A stretch of 64,000 bases of DNA. Origin: CALLMM01 sp964429855 (GTDB taxonomy: Bacteria > Armatimonadota > Chthonomonadetes > Chthonomonadales > CAJBBX01). Under the pieces are notes generated by a model. The model did no database searches. It was not told where the DNA came from and was given only the letters and a program-made list of their open reading frames with translations. Where the stretch lies: the NCBI GenBank assembly GCA_964429855.1, contig CAYSDM010000010.1:29915-93914 (forward strand), in the 5' to 3' direction. The position numbers and the translations under genes are program-made. The stretch's first letter is position 1, and every line of letters begins with the position of its first letter. Positions 16,034-25,202 of the stretch are shown here, in pieces.

Positions 16034-16816
16034 ATGCTGACAACAGCGCAACGTGAACAGTGGGAGAGAGATGGCTGCGTGATGCTGGGACAGGTCGCCG
16101 ACGATTCGCAGTTGGCGGCGCTTCAGGAGCGCATAGACGCCCTGATGCTGGGGAAGGCTCCCAACGAACAGATCTGGTTTCAACTGGACAGCGACACCGG
16201 CAGCTACGGCGATCTGAAGTTCGGGTCGGGTAAGTGGGAGGTCGCCACCCTGAACTATCGGAAGATCGAGAAGCTGGAGCGCGATCCCGTTTTCCTGAGC
16301 TATATTCAGCACCCGCTTTTTCGCGCCATTTCCCGCGAACTGATCGGAGAGAACGTTTCCATCTATCGCGCCATGTTTATGAACAAACCGGCGCAGCGCG
16401 GTACGCATCTGCCCTATCATCAGGATGCTGGAACGCAGTGGAGCCTCGACCGCGACCCCTATGTTACGATCTGGACGGCTCTGGACGACGCCACAATCGC
16501 CAATGGCTGCGTCCAGATCATTCCCGGCAGCCATCGTCTGGGGCTTTTGTCGGAGCGCGGTCATACCATCACGCCGGAGCAGGAGGCGCAGTACTGCCGG
16601 GAGGAGAACAGCCGCTATCTGGAGATGAAAGCCGGGGAGGTCGTTCTGCTGCACAATCTGGTGCTGCACCGCTCCGGGATCAATACCACGAATCAGCCCC
16701 GCCGCGCCTTCAGCGTGGTCTACATGGATGCCGCTACGCGCGACATCAGCGGGCGCGACATCTCCTATCCGATCGTATTCGGCAAAGGCGCGCTGTCTCT
16801 CGCGGAGGGAGGCTAA
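16034..16816 (+). CDS. phytanoyl-CoA dioxygenase (PhyH) family protein 2
   Basis: 260 residues from the ATG at 16034 (GGGAGGAG just upstream). The iron ligands are His129 and Asp131 (LPYHQDAGTQW) and His212 (LVLHRSG), with Arg223/224 as the 2-oxoglutarate anchor. IIPGSHRLG is the family strand. It is only loosely similar to the preceding PhyH protein (the motif contexts WHRDGGQ and YHQDAGT differ), so the pair probably has different substrates rather than being a recent duplication. It is followed after 4 nt by the GH95 gene. Confidence 0.88.
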   Translation: MLTTAQREQWERDGCVMLGQVADDSQLAALQERIDALMLGKAPNEQIWFQLDSDTGSYGDLKFGSGKWEVATLNYRKIEKLERDPVFLSYIQHPLFRAISRELIGENVSIYRAMFMNKPAQRGTHLPYHQDAGTQWSLDRDPYVTIWTALDDATIANGCVQIIPGSHRLGLLSERGHTITPEQEAQYCREENSRYLEMKAGEVVLLHNLVLHRSGINTTNQPRRAFSVVYMDAATRDISGRDISYPIVFGKGALSLAEGG

Positions 16817-16820
16817 GGGG

Positions 16821-19214
16821 ATGATTTTCGGTTTGATCTTCGGGGTCGCAGCGCTGCCTGTCATGAATGTCTCCGCCGATTCCTCTCTCATGCTCTGGTA
16901 TGAAAAGCCGACGACGGAGTATATGAGCGGTTTGCCGCTCGGTAACGGACGCATCGGCGCAATGATTCTGGGAGAGCCATCCCGCGAGCGGATCGCGCTG
17001 AACCATCAATTTCTCTGGCGCGGAAAGACGCGGGATCGCAAAAACCCGGTCACCGCGCAAAACCTGGCGGAGATTCGCCGTCTCTTCTTCGAAGGCAAGA
17101 TCGTGGAAGCCAGCCATCGCGCTAATCGCGAACTGGGCGCGCGCCATGAGGTCGGCGTAGACCCCTACCAGCCCGCTGGCGATCTCTGGCTGGAGTTTCC
17201 GGGCTGCCGGGAGTTCTCCGACTATCGCCGCGGACTCGATCTCTCGACCGGCGCAGCGCATACCCGTTTTCGGTCCGGGAACGTGCGTTATGAGCGCGAG
17301 ATATTTATATCTCGCGCCGACAACCTGCTGGTATTGCGTTTGACGAGCGATACCCCTGGCGCAATCTCTGGTGATCTCGTTCTCAACCGTCGCGACGATT
17401 CCGAATGCGCGCTTCAGTTCTCCCCGGAAGAGAGAACGATGCAGGGACGTTTCCCGGAGGGAATCGGCTTCTGTGCGGCGGTTCGGACGCTGTATGACGG
17501 CGGAACGGTCGAACCCGTGAAACCCGCTTCCGGCGAACTACGAATACGCATCTCCGGCGCGAACTCCGTCACCCTGCTGCTGGCGATGGACACCTCTTTC
17601 GATTTCGGCAGGCAGAAGGAGCAGAATCCGGCTGCCGCCGCAAAAGAGAGGCTCCGTCAGGTGATCCAACGCACCGCCGGGAATGTCGAAACGCTGCGCC
17701 ACAGGCATCTTCAGGCGCACAGGAAGCTGTTCGATCGGGTGAAACTGCGGCTTGGCGGCTCCGACTCGGCGCATCTTCCAACGGATCAACGGCTGGCGGC
17801 GATGAGAGCCGGAAATCCCGATCTCTCCCTGCAGGCGCTCTATTTTCATTACGGACGTTACCTGTTGATGTCTTCGAGCGCGCCGGGAGGACTTCCGGCG
17901 AACCTGCAGGGAATCTGGAACGAAGACCTGCGCCCGCCCTGGGATGCCGATTTCCATCACGACATCAATATCCAGATGAACTACTGGCACGCCGAGGTTA
18001 CGAATCTGTCGGAGTGCCATGATCCGCTCTTCGACCATGTAGAGCGTCTGGCGAAGAACGGGAGGCAGGCGGCGAAAGACTTTTACGGATGCCGGGGCGT
18101 CTACATCGGGATCGTCTCCGATCCCTGGGCGCTGGTGAATAAGACGCAGGGCGGATGGAGCGAGTGGACGGGCGCGGCGGCATGGCTGGCGCAGCACTTC
18201 TGGCGGCGGTGGGAGTACTCCGGGGACCGGGAGTTCCTATCGAAACGCGCCTATCCTTACATGAAGGAGGTCGCCGCCTTCTATGAGGACTACCTGATCC
18301 CTGATCCGCGCCCGCAGAGCCGATGGAAGGGGTGGCTGGTAACCGTGCCATCGCAGTCGCCGGAGAACCGTTTTGTGGGCGGGATTGATCCCGTCTCCCT
18401 CACCATCGGCGCAACCATGGATTTCCAGCTAATTCATGAACTGCTGACGAACTGCATCTCCGCGTCGAAACTGCTGGGAGTGGATGCCGAAAAACGCGTC
18501 GAATGGGAGCGCATTCTCCGGCAGATTCCTCCGCTGCTGATCGGGAAGCATGGTCAGCTTCAGGAGTGGCTGGAGGACTATGATGAGGTGGAGCCGGGAC
18601 ACCGGCATATGTCGCATCTGTATGCTCTCTTCCCGGGCGAACAGATCACGCGGGAGAAGACGCCGGAGTTTGCATCGGCAGCGCGCAAGAGCATCGAACG
18701 GCGGTTAGCGCATGAGGGCGGACATACGGGATGGAGCCGTTCCTGGCTGGTCGGACTGTTTGCGCGGCTGGGCGACGGCGATTCCGCCGAATATCATCTG
18801 CGCCACCTTATCACCGACTTTGCCACCATCACCCTGCTCGATCTGCATCCGCCGCGCATCTTCCAGATTGACGGCAACTTCGGCGGAACGGCGGGGGTGG
18901 CGGAACTGCTCCTGCAGAGTCATGGCGGCGTGATCCGCCTGCTTCCCGCGCTTCCAAAAGCCTGGTCGGAGGGCGAGGTTTCGGGACTGGCGGCGCGGGG
19001 AGGCGTGGAGGTCGGGATCGTCTGGAGAGAGGGGCGCGCGGTAGAAGTTACTCTCAAGAGCCGTCGCGGCGGTCACTGTCGAATTCAGCCGCCGCCCGGT
19101 CAGAAGATCGGGCGCGTCCTGCTTGGTAATCGGAAACTCACGCTCACCGCCGAAAACGGGATGATCCTGCTGGATCTCCCGGCAGGCAAGACCGCGCGCC
19201 TGACGCTGGAGTAG
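16821..19214 (+). CDS. glycoside hydrolase family 95 alpha-L-fucosidase-like
   Basis: 797 residues, a usual GH95 length. A signal peptide (MIFGLIFGVAALPVMNVSAD) precedes an N-terminal beta-sandwich opening LWYEKPTTEYMSGLPLGNGR and IALNHQFLWRG. The (alpha/alpha)6 catalytic domain contains NLQGIWNEDLRPPWDADFHH near residues 360-380, then INIQMNYWHAEVTNLSECHD, and later GHTGWSRSW and IFQIDGNFGGTAG. These are hallmark GH95 stretches. The family removes terminal fucose (or alpha-L-galactose) by inversion. Export plus the nearby sulfatase and GH4 enzyme suggests use of sulfated or fucosylated polysaccharide. Start ATG at 16821; a longer frame overlaps the PhyH gene and lacks sense. Confidence 0.9.
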   Translation: MIFGLIFGVAALPVMNVSADSSLMLWYEKPTTEYMSGLPLGNGRIGAMILGEPSRERIALNHQFLWRGKTRDRKNPVTAQNLAEIRRLFFEGKIVEASHRANRELGARHEVGVDPYQPAGDLWLEFPGCREFSDYRRGLDLSTGAAHTRFRSGNVRYEREIFISRADNLLVLRLTSDTPGAISGDLVLNRRDDSECALQFSPEERTMQGRFPEGIGFCAAVRTLYDGGTVEPVKPASGELRIRISGANSVTLLLAMDTSFDFGRQKEQNPAAAAKERLRQVIQRTAGNVETLRHRHLQAHRKLFDRVKLRLGGSDSAHLPTDQRLAAMRAGNPDLSLQALYFHYGRYLLMSSSAPGGLPANLQGIWNEDLRPPWDADFHHDINIQMNYWHAEVTNLSECHDPLFDHVERLAKNGRQAAKDFYGCRGVYIGIVSDPWALVNKTQGGWSEWTGAAAWLAQHFWRRWEYSGDREFLSKRAYPYMKEVAAFYEDYLIPDPRPQSRWKGWLVTVPSQSPENRFVGGIDPVSLTIGATMDFQLIHELLTNCISASKLLGVDAEKRVEWERILRQIPPLLIGKHGQLQEWLEDYDEVEPGHRHMSHLYALFPGEQITREKTPEFASAARKSIERRLAHEGGHTGWSRSWLVGLFARLGDGDSAEYHLRHLITDFATITLLDLHPPRIFQIDGNFGGTAGVAELLLQSHGGVIRLLPALPKAWSEGEVSGLAARGGVEVGIVWREGRAVEVTLKSRRGGHCRIQPPPGQKIGRVLLGNRKLTLTAENGMILLDLPAGKTARLTLE

Positions 19215-19226
19215 AAACCGCGATAC

Positions 19227-20246
19227 ATGGCTCCTCGTATCGGCTTGACGCTTGGAAAATACGCTCCCCTGCATCGCGGGCACCAACTGGTGATCGAAAC
19301 GGCGCTGGCGGAGATGGATCGAGTGATCGTCCTGATCTACGACTGCCCCGAAACCACGCCGGTTCCGCTGACGGTACGCGCCCGATGGATACGCGCGCTC
19401 TACCCTTCGGCGGAGGTGATCGAGGCGTGGGACGGACCGACGGAGGTGGGGAATACGCCGGAGATCAAGCGTCGGCATGAGGACTATCTGCTGCAAATAC
19501 TCGGGAAACGGGGCGTTACACACTTCTACTCCAGCGAATTCTACGGCGAGCACGTCAGTCAGGCATTCGGAGCAGTCAATCGGCTCGTGGACTGCAAGCG
19601 AGACTCTTTCCCGATCTCCGGGACGGCTATTCGCGATCATCCCTTCGCCTTTCGGGATCATATTCCTCCGCTGGTCTATCGTGATCTGATTACGCACGTC
19701 GTCTTCCTGGGGGCGCCTTCCACCGGGAAGACGACGCTGACGGAGCGGATGGCGCGGGAGTTTCAGACAGTCTGGATGCCGGAGTATGGTCGCGAATACT
19801 GGGAGAGGCATCAGTCCAACCGACGCCTGACTCGCAGGCAGTTGGCGGAGATCGCCCTCAGACACCAGGAGCAGGAGGAGGCGCGGCTGCTTGAGGCGAA
19901 CAGCTTCCTTTTTACCGATACCAACGCCCTGACCACCTATCGCTTCTCCCTCTACTATCACGGGAGCGCGGACAGGCGGCTGGAGGAGATGGCGAATCGG
20001 TGCGCTTCCCGGTATGATCTCGTCATTCTTTGCGGGGACGATATTCCCTATGATGACACCTGGGATCGTTCAGGGGAGGAGAACCGGCAGGTTTTCCAGA
20101 AACAGATTATCGCCGATCTGATCGAGCGGAAAATCCCCTTTTTTACGATAAAGGGCGACCTGGAGACGCGAGTCGCGCAGGTGAAAGCGATTCTTCAGCG
20201 TCATCCGAAATACTCAAACCCGCTTGCTCCGTATACCGGAACCTGA
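19227..20246 (+). CDS. nadR: NadR-like NMN adenylyltransferase / ribosylnicotinamide kinase
   Basis: 339 residues with two parts. The N-terminal nucleotidyltransferase has LGKYAPLHRGHQLVIETA (the HxGH-type site) and SGTAIRDHPF. The C-terminal P-loop kinase has VVFLGAPSTGKTTLTERMA near residue 160. The N-terminal HTH of enterobacterial NadR is missing, so this is the enzyme-only form. It phosphorylates nicotinamide riboside to NMN and adenylates NMN to NAD. Directly followed by pnuC (20 nt), it forms an uptake-and-conversion module for nicotinamide riboside. Confidence 0.9.
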   Translation: MAPRIGLTLGKYAPLHRGHQLVIETALAEMDRVIVLIYDCPETTPVPLTVRARWIRALYPSAEVIEAWDGPTEVGNTPEIKRRHEDYLLQILGKRGVTHFYSSEFYGEHVSQAFGAVNRLVDCKRDSFPISGTAIRDHPFAFRDHIPPLVYRDLITHVVFLGAPSTGKTTLTERMAREFQTVWMPEYGREYWERHQSNRRLTRRQLAEIALRHQEQEEARLLEANSFLFTDTNALTTYRFSLYYHGSADRRLEEMANRCASRYDLVILCGDDIPYDDTWDRSGEENRQVFQKQIIADLIERKIPFFTIKGDLETRVAQVKAILQRHPKYSNPLAPYTGT

Positions 20247-20266
20247 ACCTGCGAGACCGAGCGCGA

Positions 20267-20941
20267 ATGCAAACCCTTCTGGAGTTCTTCAGCGTCAATA
20301 AGATTGCCTTTACCGTGATCGGGTATCCTATGAGCTATGTGGAGCTTCTGGGAACGATTTTCAATCTCTGGTCGGTCTGGCTGATCGCAAAGAACAAAAT
20401 ACTCACCTGGCCCACCGGAATCGTGGGAGTGCTGCTCTTCCTGACGCTCTTCTATCAGATACGCCTCTATTCGGATGCTTTCGAGCAGGTCTACTATCTG
20501 ATCGCCTGTATCTATGGATGGTGGCGATGGTCTGTCGCCGCGCGCGGAAACGACCGCCCTCTACCGATACGCTTTAGCCCGCTTTCTACGACCCTCTGGT
20601 GCGTCTTCGTCTCGCTGGCGATCTCTGTCGGCGCGGGATGGGTGGTGAGCCATCTGCATATCTGGTCGCCCTCGCTCTTCCCGGAGGCAGCATCCTATCC
20701 CTACATTGATGCTGCCACAACGATTATGAGCTTCACGGCAATGATCCTGATGGCGCAGCGAAGAACGGAAAGCTGGATATACTGGGTGGTGATTGATGTG
20801 ATCGGGGTCTGGCTCTACTACGTGAAGGATGTGAAGCTGGTGTCGCTGCTCTTTCTGATCTATCTGGGGCTGGCGCTCAACGGTCTGCTTTCGTGGCGTC
20901 GGCTGGAGCGGCTGGAGGCGAAAGTCGCGACGGAGACTTGA
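20267..20941 (+). CDS. pnuC: PnuC-family nicotinamide riboside transporter
   Basis: A 224-residue membrane protein with about seven hydrophobic segments. It begins with MQTLLEFFSVNKIAFTVIGY and contains the PnuC landmarks LGTIFNLWSVWLIAKNKILT, WPTGIVGVLLF, and YLIACIYGWWRW with the substrate-pocket tryptophans. WIYWVVIDVIGVWLYYVKD near the end is also typical. It moves nicotinamide riboside by facilitated diffusion, with trapping by the NadR kinase encoded just upstream. No riboswitch can be placed because the pair directly follows GH95. Confidence 0.9.
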   Translation: MQTLLEFFSVNKIAFTVIGYPMSYVELLGTIFNLWSVWLIAKNKILTWPTGIVGVLLFLTLFYQIRLYSDAFEQVYYLIACIYGWWRWSVAARGNDRPLPIRFSPLSTTLWCVFVSLAISVGAGWVVSHLHIWSPSLFPEAASYPYIDAATTIMSFTAMILMAQRRTESWIYWVVIDVIGVWLYYVKDVKLVSLLFLIYLGLALNGLLSWRRLERLEAKVATET

Positions 20942-21055
20942 GCCTGAGCCGATTCTCAGCGCGTTCGATACCCCTGAAAAATACGCTCTTCGGAAGTCCG
21001 GTCATAGCAGACCAGTATCCATAGTGAGAACCAGAGGCGTCATTCGTCTCCACGC

Positions 21056-22450
21056 TTATCCATCGGCTGCCTGCATCCAGGGAGTGCGTGACTCCCACTG
21101 TTGCAGACGCTGAGTCAACTCCTGCCCGATCCCGTCTGTGTTATCCTCCGCCCGATTCTGTTGTTGGAACGGATCGGTTTGCAGATCAAAAAGCTGTGTC
21201 GGATGCTCCAGCAGCGTACGCGTGGATTCCCGATATGGAAAGAAGGCGGAGTGTGTCGGGGTTCGGATGGCTGCTCCGTGTCCCATCTCGATGACAGCGT
21301 AGTTGTCCGCAAGCTCCTCGCAGTCGCCTCGCACTAAGGGAGCAAGATTGCGCCCGTGAAGATTCGATGCAGGCGAAATGCCTGCCAGTGAAAGGAGCGT
21401 CGGAGCCATGTCCACCAGACCGGCGACCTGTCTACGGATGATGGTCCCTGGGCGACTGGATTGCGGCGCGCGAATCACCAGCGGGACGCGGATCGACTCC
21501 TCGTTCGGAGTGCCCTTCTGCACCAGTCCATGACTGCCCAGATTGTCTCCGTGATCGGAGGTAAAGACGACGATGGTATCCTCGGCCAGTCCCGCCGCCT
21601 CCAGCGCAGACAGCATGCGTCCGAGCGCGTTGTCCATCCAGGTGGTCAGTCCATAGTACTCGGCGATCAGGTGTCGCAGGGAGTAGCCTTCCGGCAGGCG
21701 ATCCGTATACGGCAGATGCAGGTCGTAGTAGCGGAAATCGTAACGATATACCTTGAACCAGTAGTCTTGATCCTTCAGCGAAGTGTCCGGATTGACATTG
21801 TGCCGAAGCGGTATCTGTTCCGGGCGATACATCGTCAGATACTCTTCCGGCGCGTCCGCCAGCGGACAGTGCGGCGGGGATATGTTGTAGTAGAGAAAGA
21901 ATGGGGTCTCCGTTCGGCTCTGATTCAAGAGAAACTGCTCCACGCGCTCCGCCTCAAACTCCACGCTCCACCCCGACGGAGAGAACTCCGGCTTGCCGTT
22001 CTCCGTATAGGACTGCCCGGAGTGGCAGTGATGCACCCGGGGGATCAGGTAGTGGTCAAACCCGATATCGTGGGGCCAGGAGTGGATGTGCCACTTCCCG
22101 ATGGCGGCGGTACGGTAGCCATGCTCCCTTAGGATTTCGGGGAGCGTCGGCGCTTTCAGATGCGGGCGTCCTGCATAGGGATACTCCGGCATGGCGAAAC
22201 TGCCGGGACGGGTCTGATAGGAGACATTGCTGATCCCTCCGGTACAGGAACGATTGTACATTCCGGAGAGGAGCACAGAGCGCGACGCCATACAGACCGG
22301 ATAGTTTGTCACCGCCAATTCAAAACGGACTCCCTGTGAAGCGAGCCGGTCTATATTCGGTGTTCGGATCGCCGGATTGCCGTAGCAGCCGACTTCAAAG
22401 GCGCGAAGCTGATCGCACATGCATAGGACAATATTGGGCAGGCAGCTCAT
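21056..22450 (-). CDS. type I sulfatase
   Basis: 464 residues. MSCLPNIVLCMCDQLRAFEV places the metal-binding Asp early, and the formylglycine signature is Cys53-M-A-S-Arg57 (YPVCMASRSVLLSGM), the Cys-type form that needs a maturation enzyme. AIGKWHIHSW and VVFTSDHGDNLGSHG carry the other active-site His, Lys and metal residues. No signal peptide is visible, so it may act in the cytoplasm on imported sugar sulfates. It is downstream of the GH4 gene on the same strand, with 90 nt and a hairpin between. The exact substrate (sugar or choline sulfate) is unresolved. Confidence 0.88.
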   Translation of the reverse strand: MSCLPNIVLCMCDQLRAFEVGCYGNPAIRTPNIDRLASQGVRFELAVTNYPVCMASRSVLLSGMYNRSCTGGISNVSYQTRPGSFAMPEYPYAGRPHLKAPTLPEILREHGYRTAAIGKWHIHSWPHDIGFDHYLIPRVHHCHSGQSYTENGKPEFSPSGWSVEFEAERVEQFLLNQSRTETPFFLYYNISPPHCPLADAPEEYLTMYRPEQIPLRHNVNPDTSLKDQDYWFKVYRYDFRYYDLHLPYTDRLPEGYSLRHLIAEYYGLTTWMDNALGRMLSALEAAGLAEDTIVVFTSDHGDNLGSHGLVQKGTPNEESIRVPLVIRAPQSSRPGTIIRRQVAGLVDMAPTLLSLAGISPASNLHGRNLAPLVRGDCEELADNYAVIEMGHGAAIRTPTHSAFFPYRESTRTLLEHPTQLFDLQTDPFQQQNRAEDNTDGIGQELTQRLQQWESRTPWMQAADG

Positions 22451-22494
22451 GGCAGGTTCTCTCCATAACAGTCCGGAAGCAGGAGAATAGGCGA

Positions 22495-22528
22495 TGCCCG
22501 GAGGCGCGCCTCTGGCTTCCTCCGGGCA
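22495..22528 (-). terminator. hairpin between the GH4 and sulfatase genes
   Basis: TGCCCGGAGG and CCTCCGGGCA form a perfect 10-bp stem with a 14-nt loop, 13 nt after the GH4 stop. No T run follows, so it may reduce rather than stop read-through into the sulfatase. Confidence 0.45.
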
Positions 22529-22540
22529 GGAATCGCCCGA

Positions 22541-23836
22541 TTAGCTCATCGAGGGAATGTAGTCGCCATGCGCCGCGATCAGGTCATCCACGAGCGACCA
22601 TATTTCGTCCAGCGTTAGCTCTGCAGCGGTGTGCGGATCAAGCATCGCAGCGTGATAAACATGCTCGCGCTTGCCCGTCAGCGCCGCCTCCACCGTCAGC
22701 GATTGAACGTTCACATTGGTCATGATAATCCCTGCAAGCTGCTTCGGCAGCGCGCCGACGGGGGTGGGCTGGATCCCATTCTTATCCACCAGACAGGGAA
22801 CCTCCACACAGCACTCCTCCGGCAGATTGGAAATCAGGTGACCGTTACGCACATTGCCATAGATGACACGCGGTATGTCCGTCTCCATCGAGTGGATAAT
22901 CAGCGAGCCATATTCGTGGCTGCGATGCACTTCGATGGGTTCTTCGCTCTCAAAGTGCGCCTTCATCTTGTGCCAGCCCTCGATCTGTCCGATGCAGCGA
23001 CGAATATACTCATCCAGCGGGACGTTAAACCGCTCAATCAGATCAGGACGATCCCGGCGGATGAAGTAGGGGCAGTATTCGGAAAAGTGTTCGCTGGACT
23101 CGGTGACGAAGTATCCCAATCGGGTCAACATCTCATAACGCACGCGATTCCAGTCAGGGACCCGCCCCTCTTGCACCACCTTTCGGATCAGGGGATAGAG
23201 GTCTTCTCCATTGCGTTCAAAGCGCAGATAGAACGCCATATGATTGATGCCTGCGCAGAAGTAGTTGATCTCTTCCAGCGGTATCCCGATGTCTCCGGCA
23301 AGCTGCCAGGCGGTTCCCTGAACGCTGTGGCACAGACCGACGGTTTTGATCCTCGTCCCGGAGTTCATCGCCCAGCAGAGCATCGCCATTGGATTGGTGT
23401 AGTTGATAAAGAGGGTGTTCGGGCAGACCGCTTCCATATCGCGCGCCATATCGAGCATGACGGGAACGGTGCGCAAGGCGCGCATAATGCCGCCGATTCC
23501 GAGCGTATCGGCAATGGTCTGACGCAGCCCGTACTTTTTGGGTATCTCGAAGTCAATCTCCGTGCCGGGTTTATATCCTCCGACCTGGATCATATTGATC
23601 ACATAGTCCGCGCCCTCCATCGCGGCGCGACGGTCGGTGTGCGCGGTGATGGTCGGGGACGCGCCGACCGCGGCGCCGACCTTGTTCGCCACGATTTCAG
23701 AGGTGCGCAGCCGTTCAGAATCGATGTCCATGAGGGCGATATGGGAGTCTTTGAGTTCCGGAAAGGAGAGAATGTCGCCGAGGAGGTTTTTGGCGAAGAC
23801 GGTGCTGCCTGCGCCAATCATCGCTATTTTAGGCAT
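22541..23836 (-). CDS. GH4 alpha-galactosidase (MelA-like)
   Basis: 431 residues of the NAD- and metal-dependent GH4 family. The dinucleotide loop is MPKIAMIGAGSTVFAKNLLG. YGLRQTIADTLGIGGIMRAL is the MelA-type signature, NYTNPMAM holds the NAD contact, and the catalytic metal is held by the Cys in GLCHSVQG and the His in GINHMAFYL. MelA-type enzymes release galactose by a redox-assisted elimination mechanism. Other GH4 members act on glucosides or glucuronides, so galactose specificity is likely but not proven. A cytoplasmic location is expected. Its divergent neighbour is an aldo/keto reductase across about 300 bp. Confidence 0.88.
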   Translation of the reverse strand: MPKIAMIGAGSTVFAKNLLGDILSFPELKDSHIALMDIDSERLRTSEIVANKVGAAVGASPTITAHTDRRAAMEGADYVINMIQVGGYKPGTEIDFEIPKKYGLRQTIADTLGIGGIMRALRTVPVMLDMARDMEAVCPNTLFINYTNPMAMLCWAMNSGTRIKTVGLCHSVQGTAWQLAGDIGIPLEEINYFCAGINHMAFYLRFERNGEDLYPLIRKVVQEGRVPDWNRVRYEMLTRLGYFVTESSEHFSEYCPYFIRRDRPDLIERFNVPLDEYIRRCIGQIEGWHKMKAHFESEEPIEVHRSHEYGSLIIHSMETDIPRVIYGNVRNGHLISNLPEECCVEVPCLVDKNGIQPTPVGALPKQLAGIIMTNVNVQSLTVEAALTGKREHVYHAAMLDPHTAAELTLDEIWSLVDDLIAAHGDYIPSMS

Positions 23837-24133
23837 GAGTCGTTCCTTTCAATGTGGTCCGGTGAACTGTCGGGAAAGGTTTCGTCAGTTGAAACGGGAG
23901 TTCCTGCAAGGGGAAAAGGAGGATCGTTCGGCGCGTAGTTTCACCTTTCGTAACGACGGCGAAGCCGATGGTAGCGGCAGGAGGATAATTTTGGATACAA
24001 TACTAATGGCAGAGGCCCGCGCAGGCGAGTCTATCGCATGAACTGCCGGCGCATTCATTCGCACGAGCAACTAAAGGATGGCAGTATATCGCCCCCTTGC
24101 GTAACGTGAATGAAATTACAGAGGAGCGACAGA
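23837..24133. other. divergent intergenic region, 297 bp
   Basis: This holds the promoters of the GH4 gene (-) and the aldo/keto reductase gene (+). A TACAAT at 23996-24001 could be a plus-strand -10 element, but no matching -35 is evident. Short open frames here are not convincing. I see no repeat or RNA gene. Confidence 0.4.
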
Positions 24134-25138
24134 ATGGAATACCGTTCACTGGGACGTACCGGCGTACAGGTGAGTGCGCTGTGCCTCGGATGTATGAATT
24201 TCGGGTGGGGCACGGAGGAGGAGGATTCAATTAAGATCATTCACCGGGCGATGGAAGCCGGAATTAACTTTCTGGATACCGCCAACGTCTACGGGCGCGG
24301 CGCAAGCGAGACGATCACCGGCAAAGCGCTGGCGATGGACGGCCGGCGCGACCGCGTCTTTCTGGCGACCAAAGCGCACGGGAAAATGGACGACAACGAT
24401 CCAAACGCCTGGGGCAATCATCGTTATAACCTGATCAGAGCGTGCGAGGACTCGCTGCGAAGGCTGCAGACCGATCACATTGACCTCTATCAGATACATC
24501 GTCCGCAGTCTTCTGTGCCGATTGACGAGACACTGCGGGCATTGGATGACCTGATTCGCGCCGGAAAGGTGCGCTATATCGGAACCAGCACCTTCGCGGC
24601 ATGGCAGTTGGTCGAATCGCTGTGGGTGGCGAAGGAGCTTGGTCTGAATCGATTCGTCTGTGAACAGCCTCCCTACAATCTGCTGGATCGGCGCATCGAG
24701 CGCGAACTGCTGCCCTTCTGCCGTACCTACGGGTTCGGGGTGATCCCCTGGTCGCCGCTTGCCGGAGGGCTGCTGACCGGCAAGTATCGCAAAGGCGAGG
24801 CGCGTCCACAGGGAGCGCGATATGAGAAGGAGAACAGCGCGCCTTTCCAGCGCGATCATGCCCCGGCGTTCGACGTGATCGAATCGGTGATATCGCTGGC
24901 GGAGACGAAAGGCGTCGCTCCTTCACAGTTTGCGCTGGCATGGGTTATGGGGCAGCCTGGCGTTACCAGTCCCATTATTGGACCGCGCACAATGGAGCAG
25001 ATGGAGGATAATCTGGCGGCGCTGGAGGTTAAGATCACCGATGAAGACCGCGTCGCGATAGATAAGATCATGGAGCCGGGAAGCAATATCAGCGTCTACT
25101 ATCAGGCAGATTTCGGTCCGAATGCGCGCTGGCAGTAG
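24134..25138 (+). CDS. aldo/keto reductase
   Basis: 334 residues from the ATG at 24134 (GAGGAGCGACAG just upstream). The fold starts MEYRSLGRTGVQVSALCLG. The catalytic tetrad is seen as the Asp in FLDTANVYG with Tyr, the Lys in FLATKAHGK, and the His in YQIHRP. The NADPH-binding end is ITSPIIGPRTMEQMEDNLA-like. It resembles the YajO/Tas subgroup acting on sugars or aromatic aldehydes. It leads a plus-strand run with cysteine desulfurase and a serine hydrolase. A sugar dehydrogenase role is possible but untested. Confidence 0.87.
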   Translation: MEYRSLGRTGVQVSALCLGCMNFGWGTEEEDSIKIIHRAMEAGINFLDTANVYGRGASETITGKALAMDGRRDRVFLATKAHGKMDDNDPNAWGNHRYNLIRACEDSLRRLQTDHIDLYQIHRPQSSVPIDETLRALDDLIRAGKVRYIGTSTFAAWQLVESLWVAKELGLNRFVCEQPPYNLLDRRIERELLPFCRTYGFGVIPWSPLAGGLLTGKYRKGEARPQGARYEKENSAPFQRDHAPAFDVIESVISLAETKGVAPSQFALAWVMGQPGVTSPIIGPRTMEQMEDNLAALEVKITDEDRVAIDKIMEPGSNISVYYQADFGPNARWQ

Positions 25139-25202
25139 GGCTTTGCAGCATTGAGCGCGAACAGGGTAAGAAACGCCATCGCAACAAGGGAAGAGGAGGA
25201 CA

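Noticed and set aside
18705..19961. Minus-strand open frame of 418 codons
   Set aside because: It crosses the GH95-nadR boundary in antisense; both sense genes have strong family motifs.
22631..23938. Plus-strand open frame of 435 codons
   Set aside because: Antisense to the GH4 gene; composition typical of a mirrored high-G+C gene, with no ribosome site or family motif.
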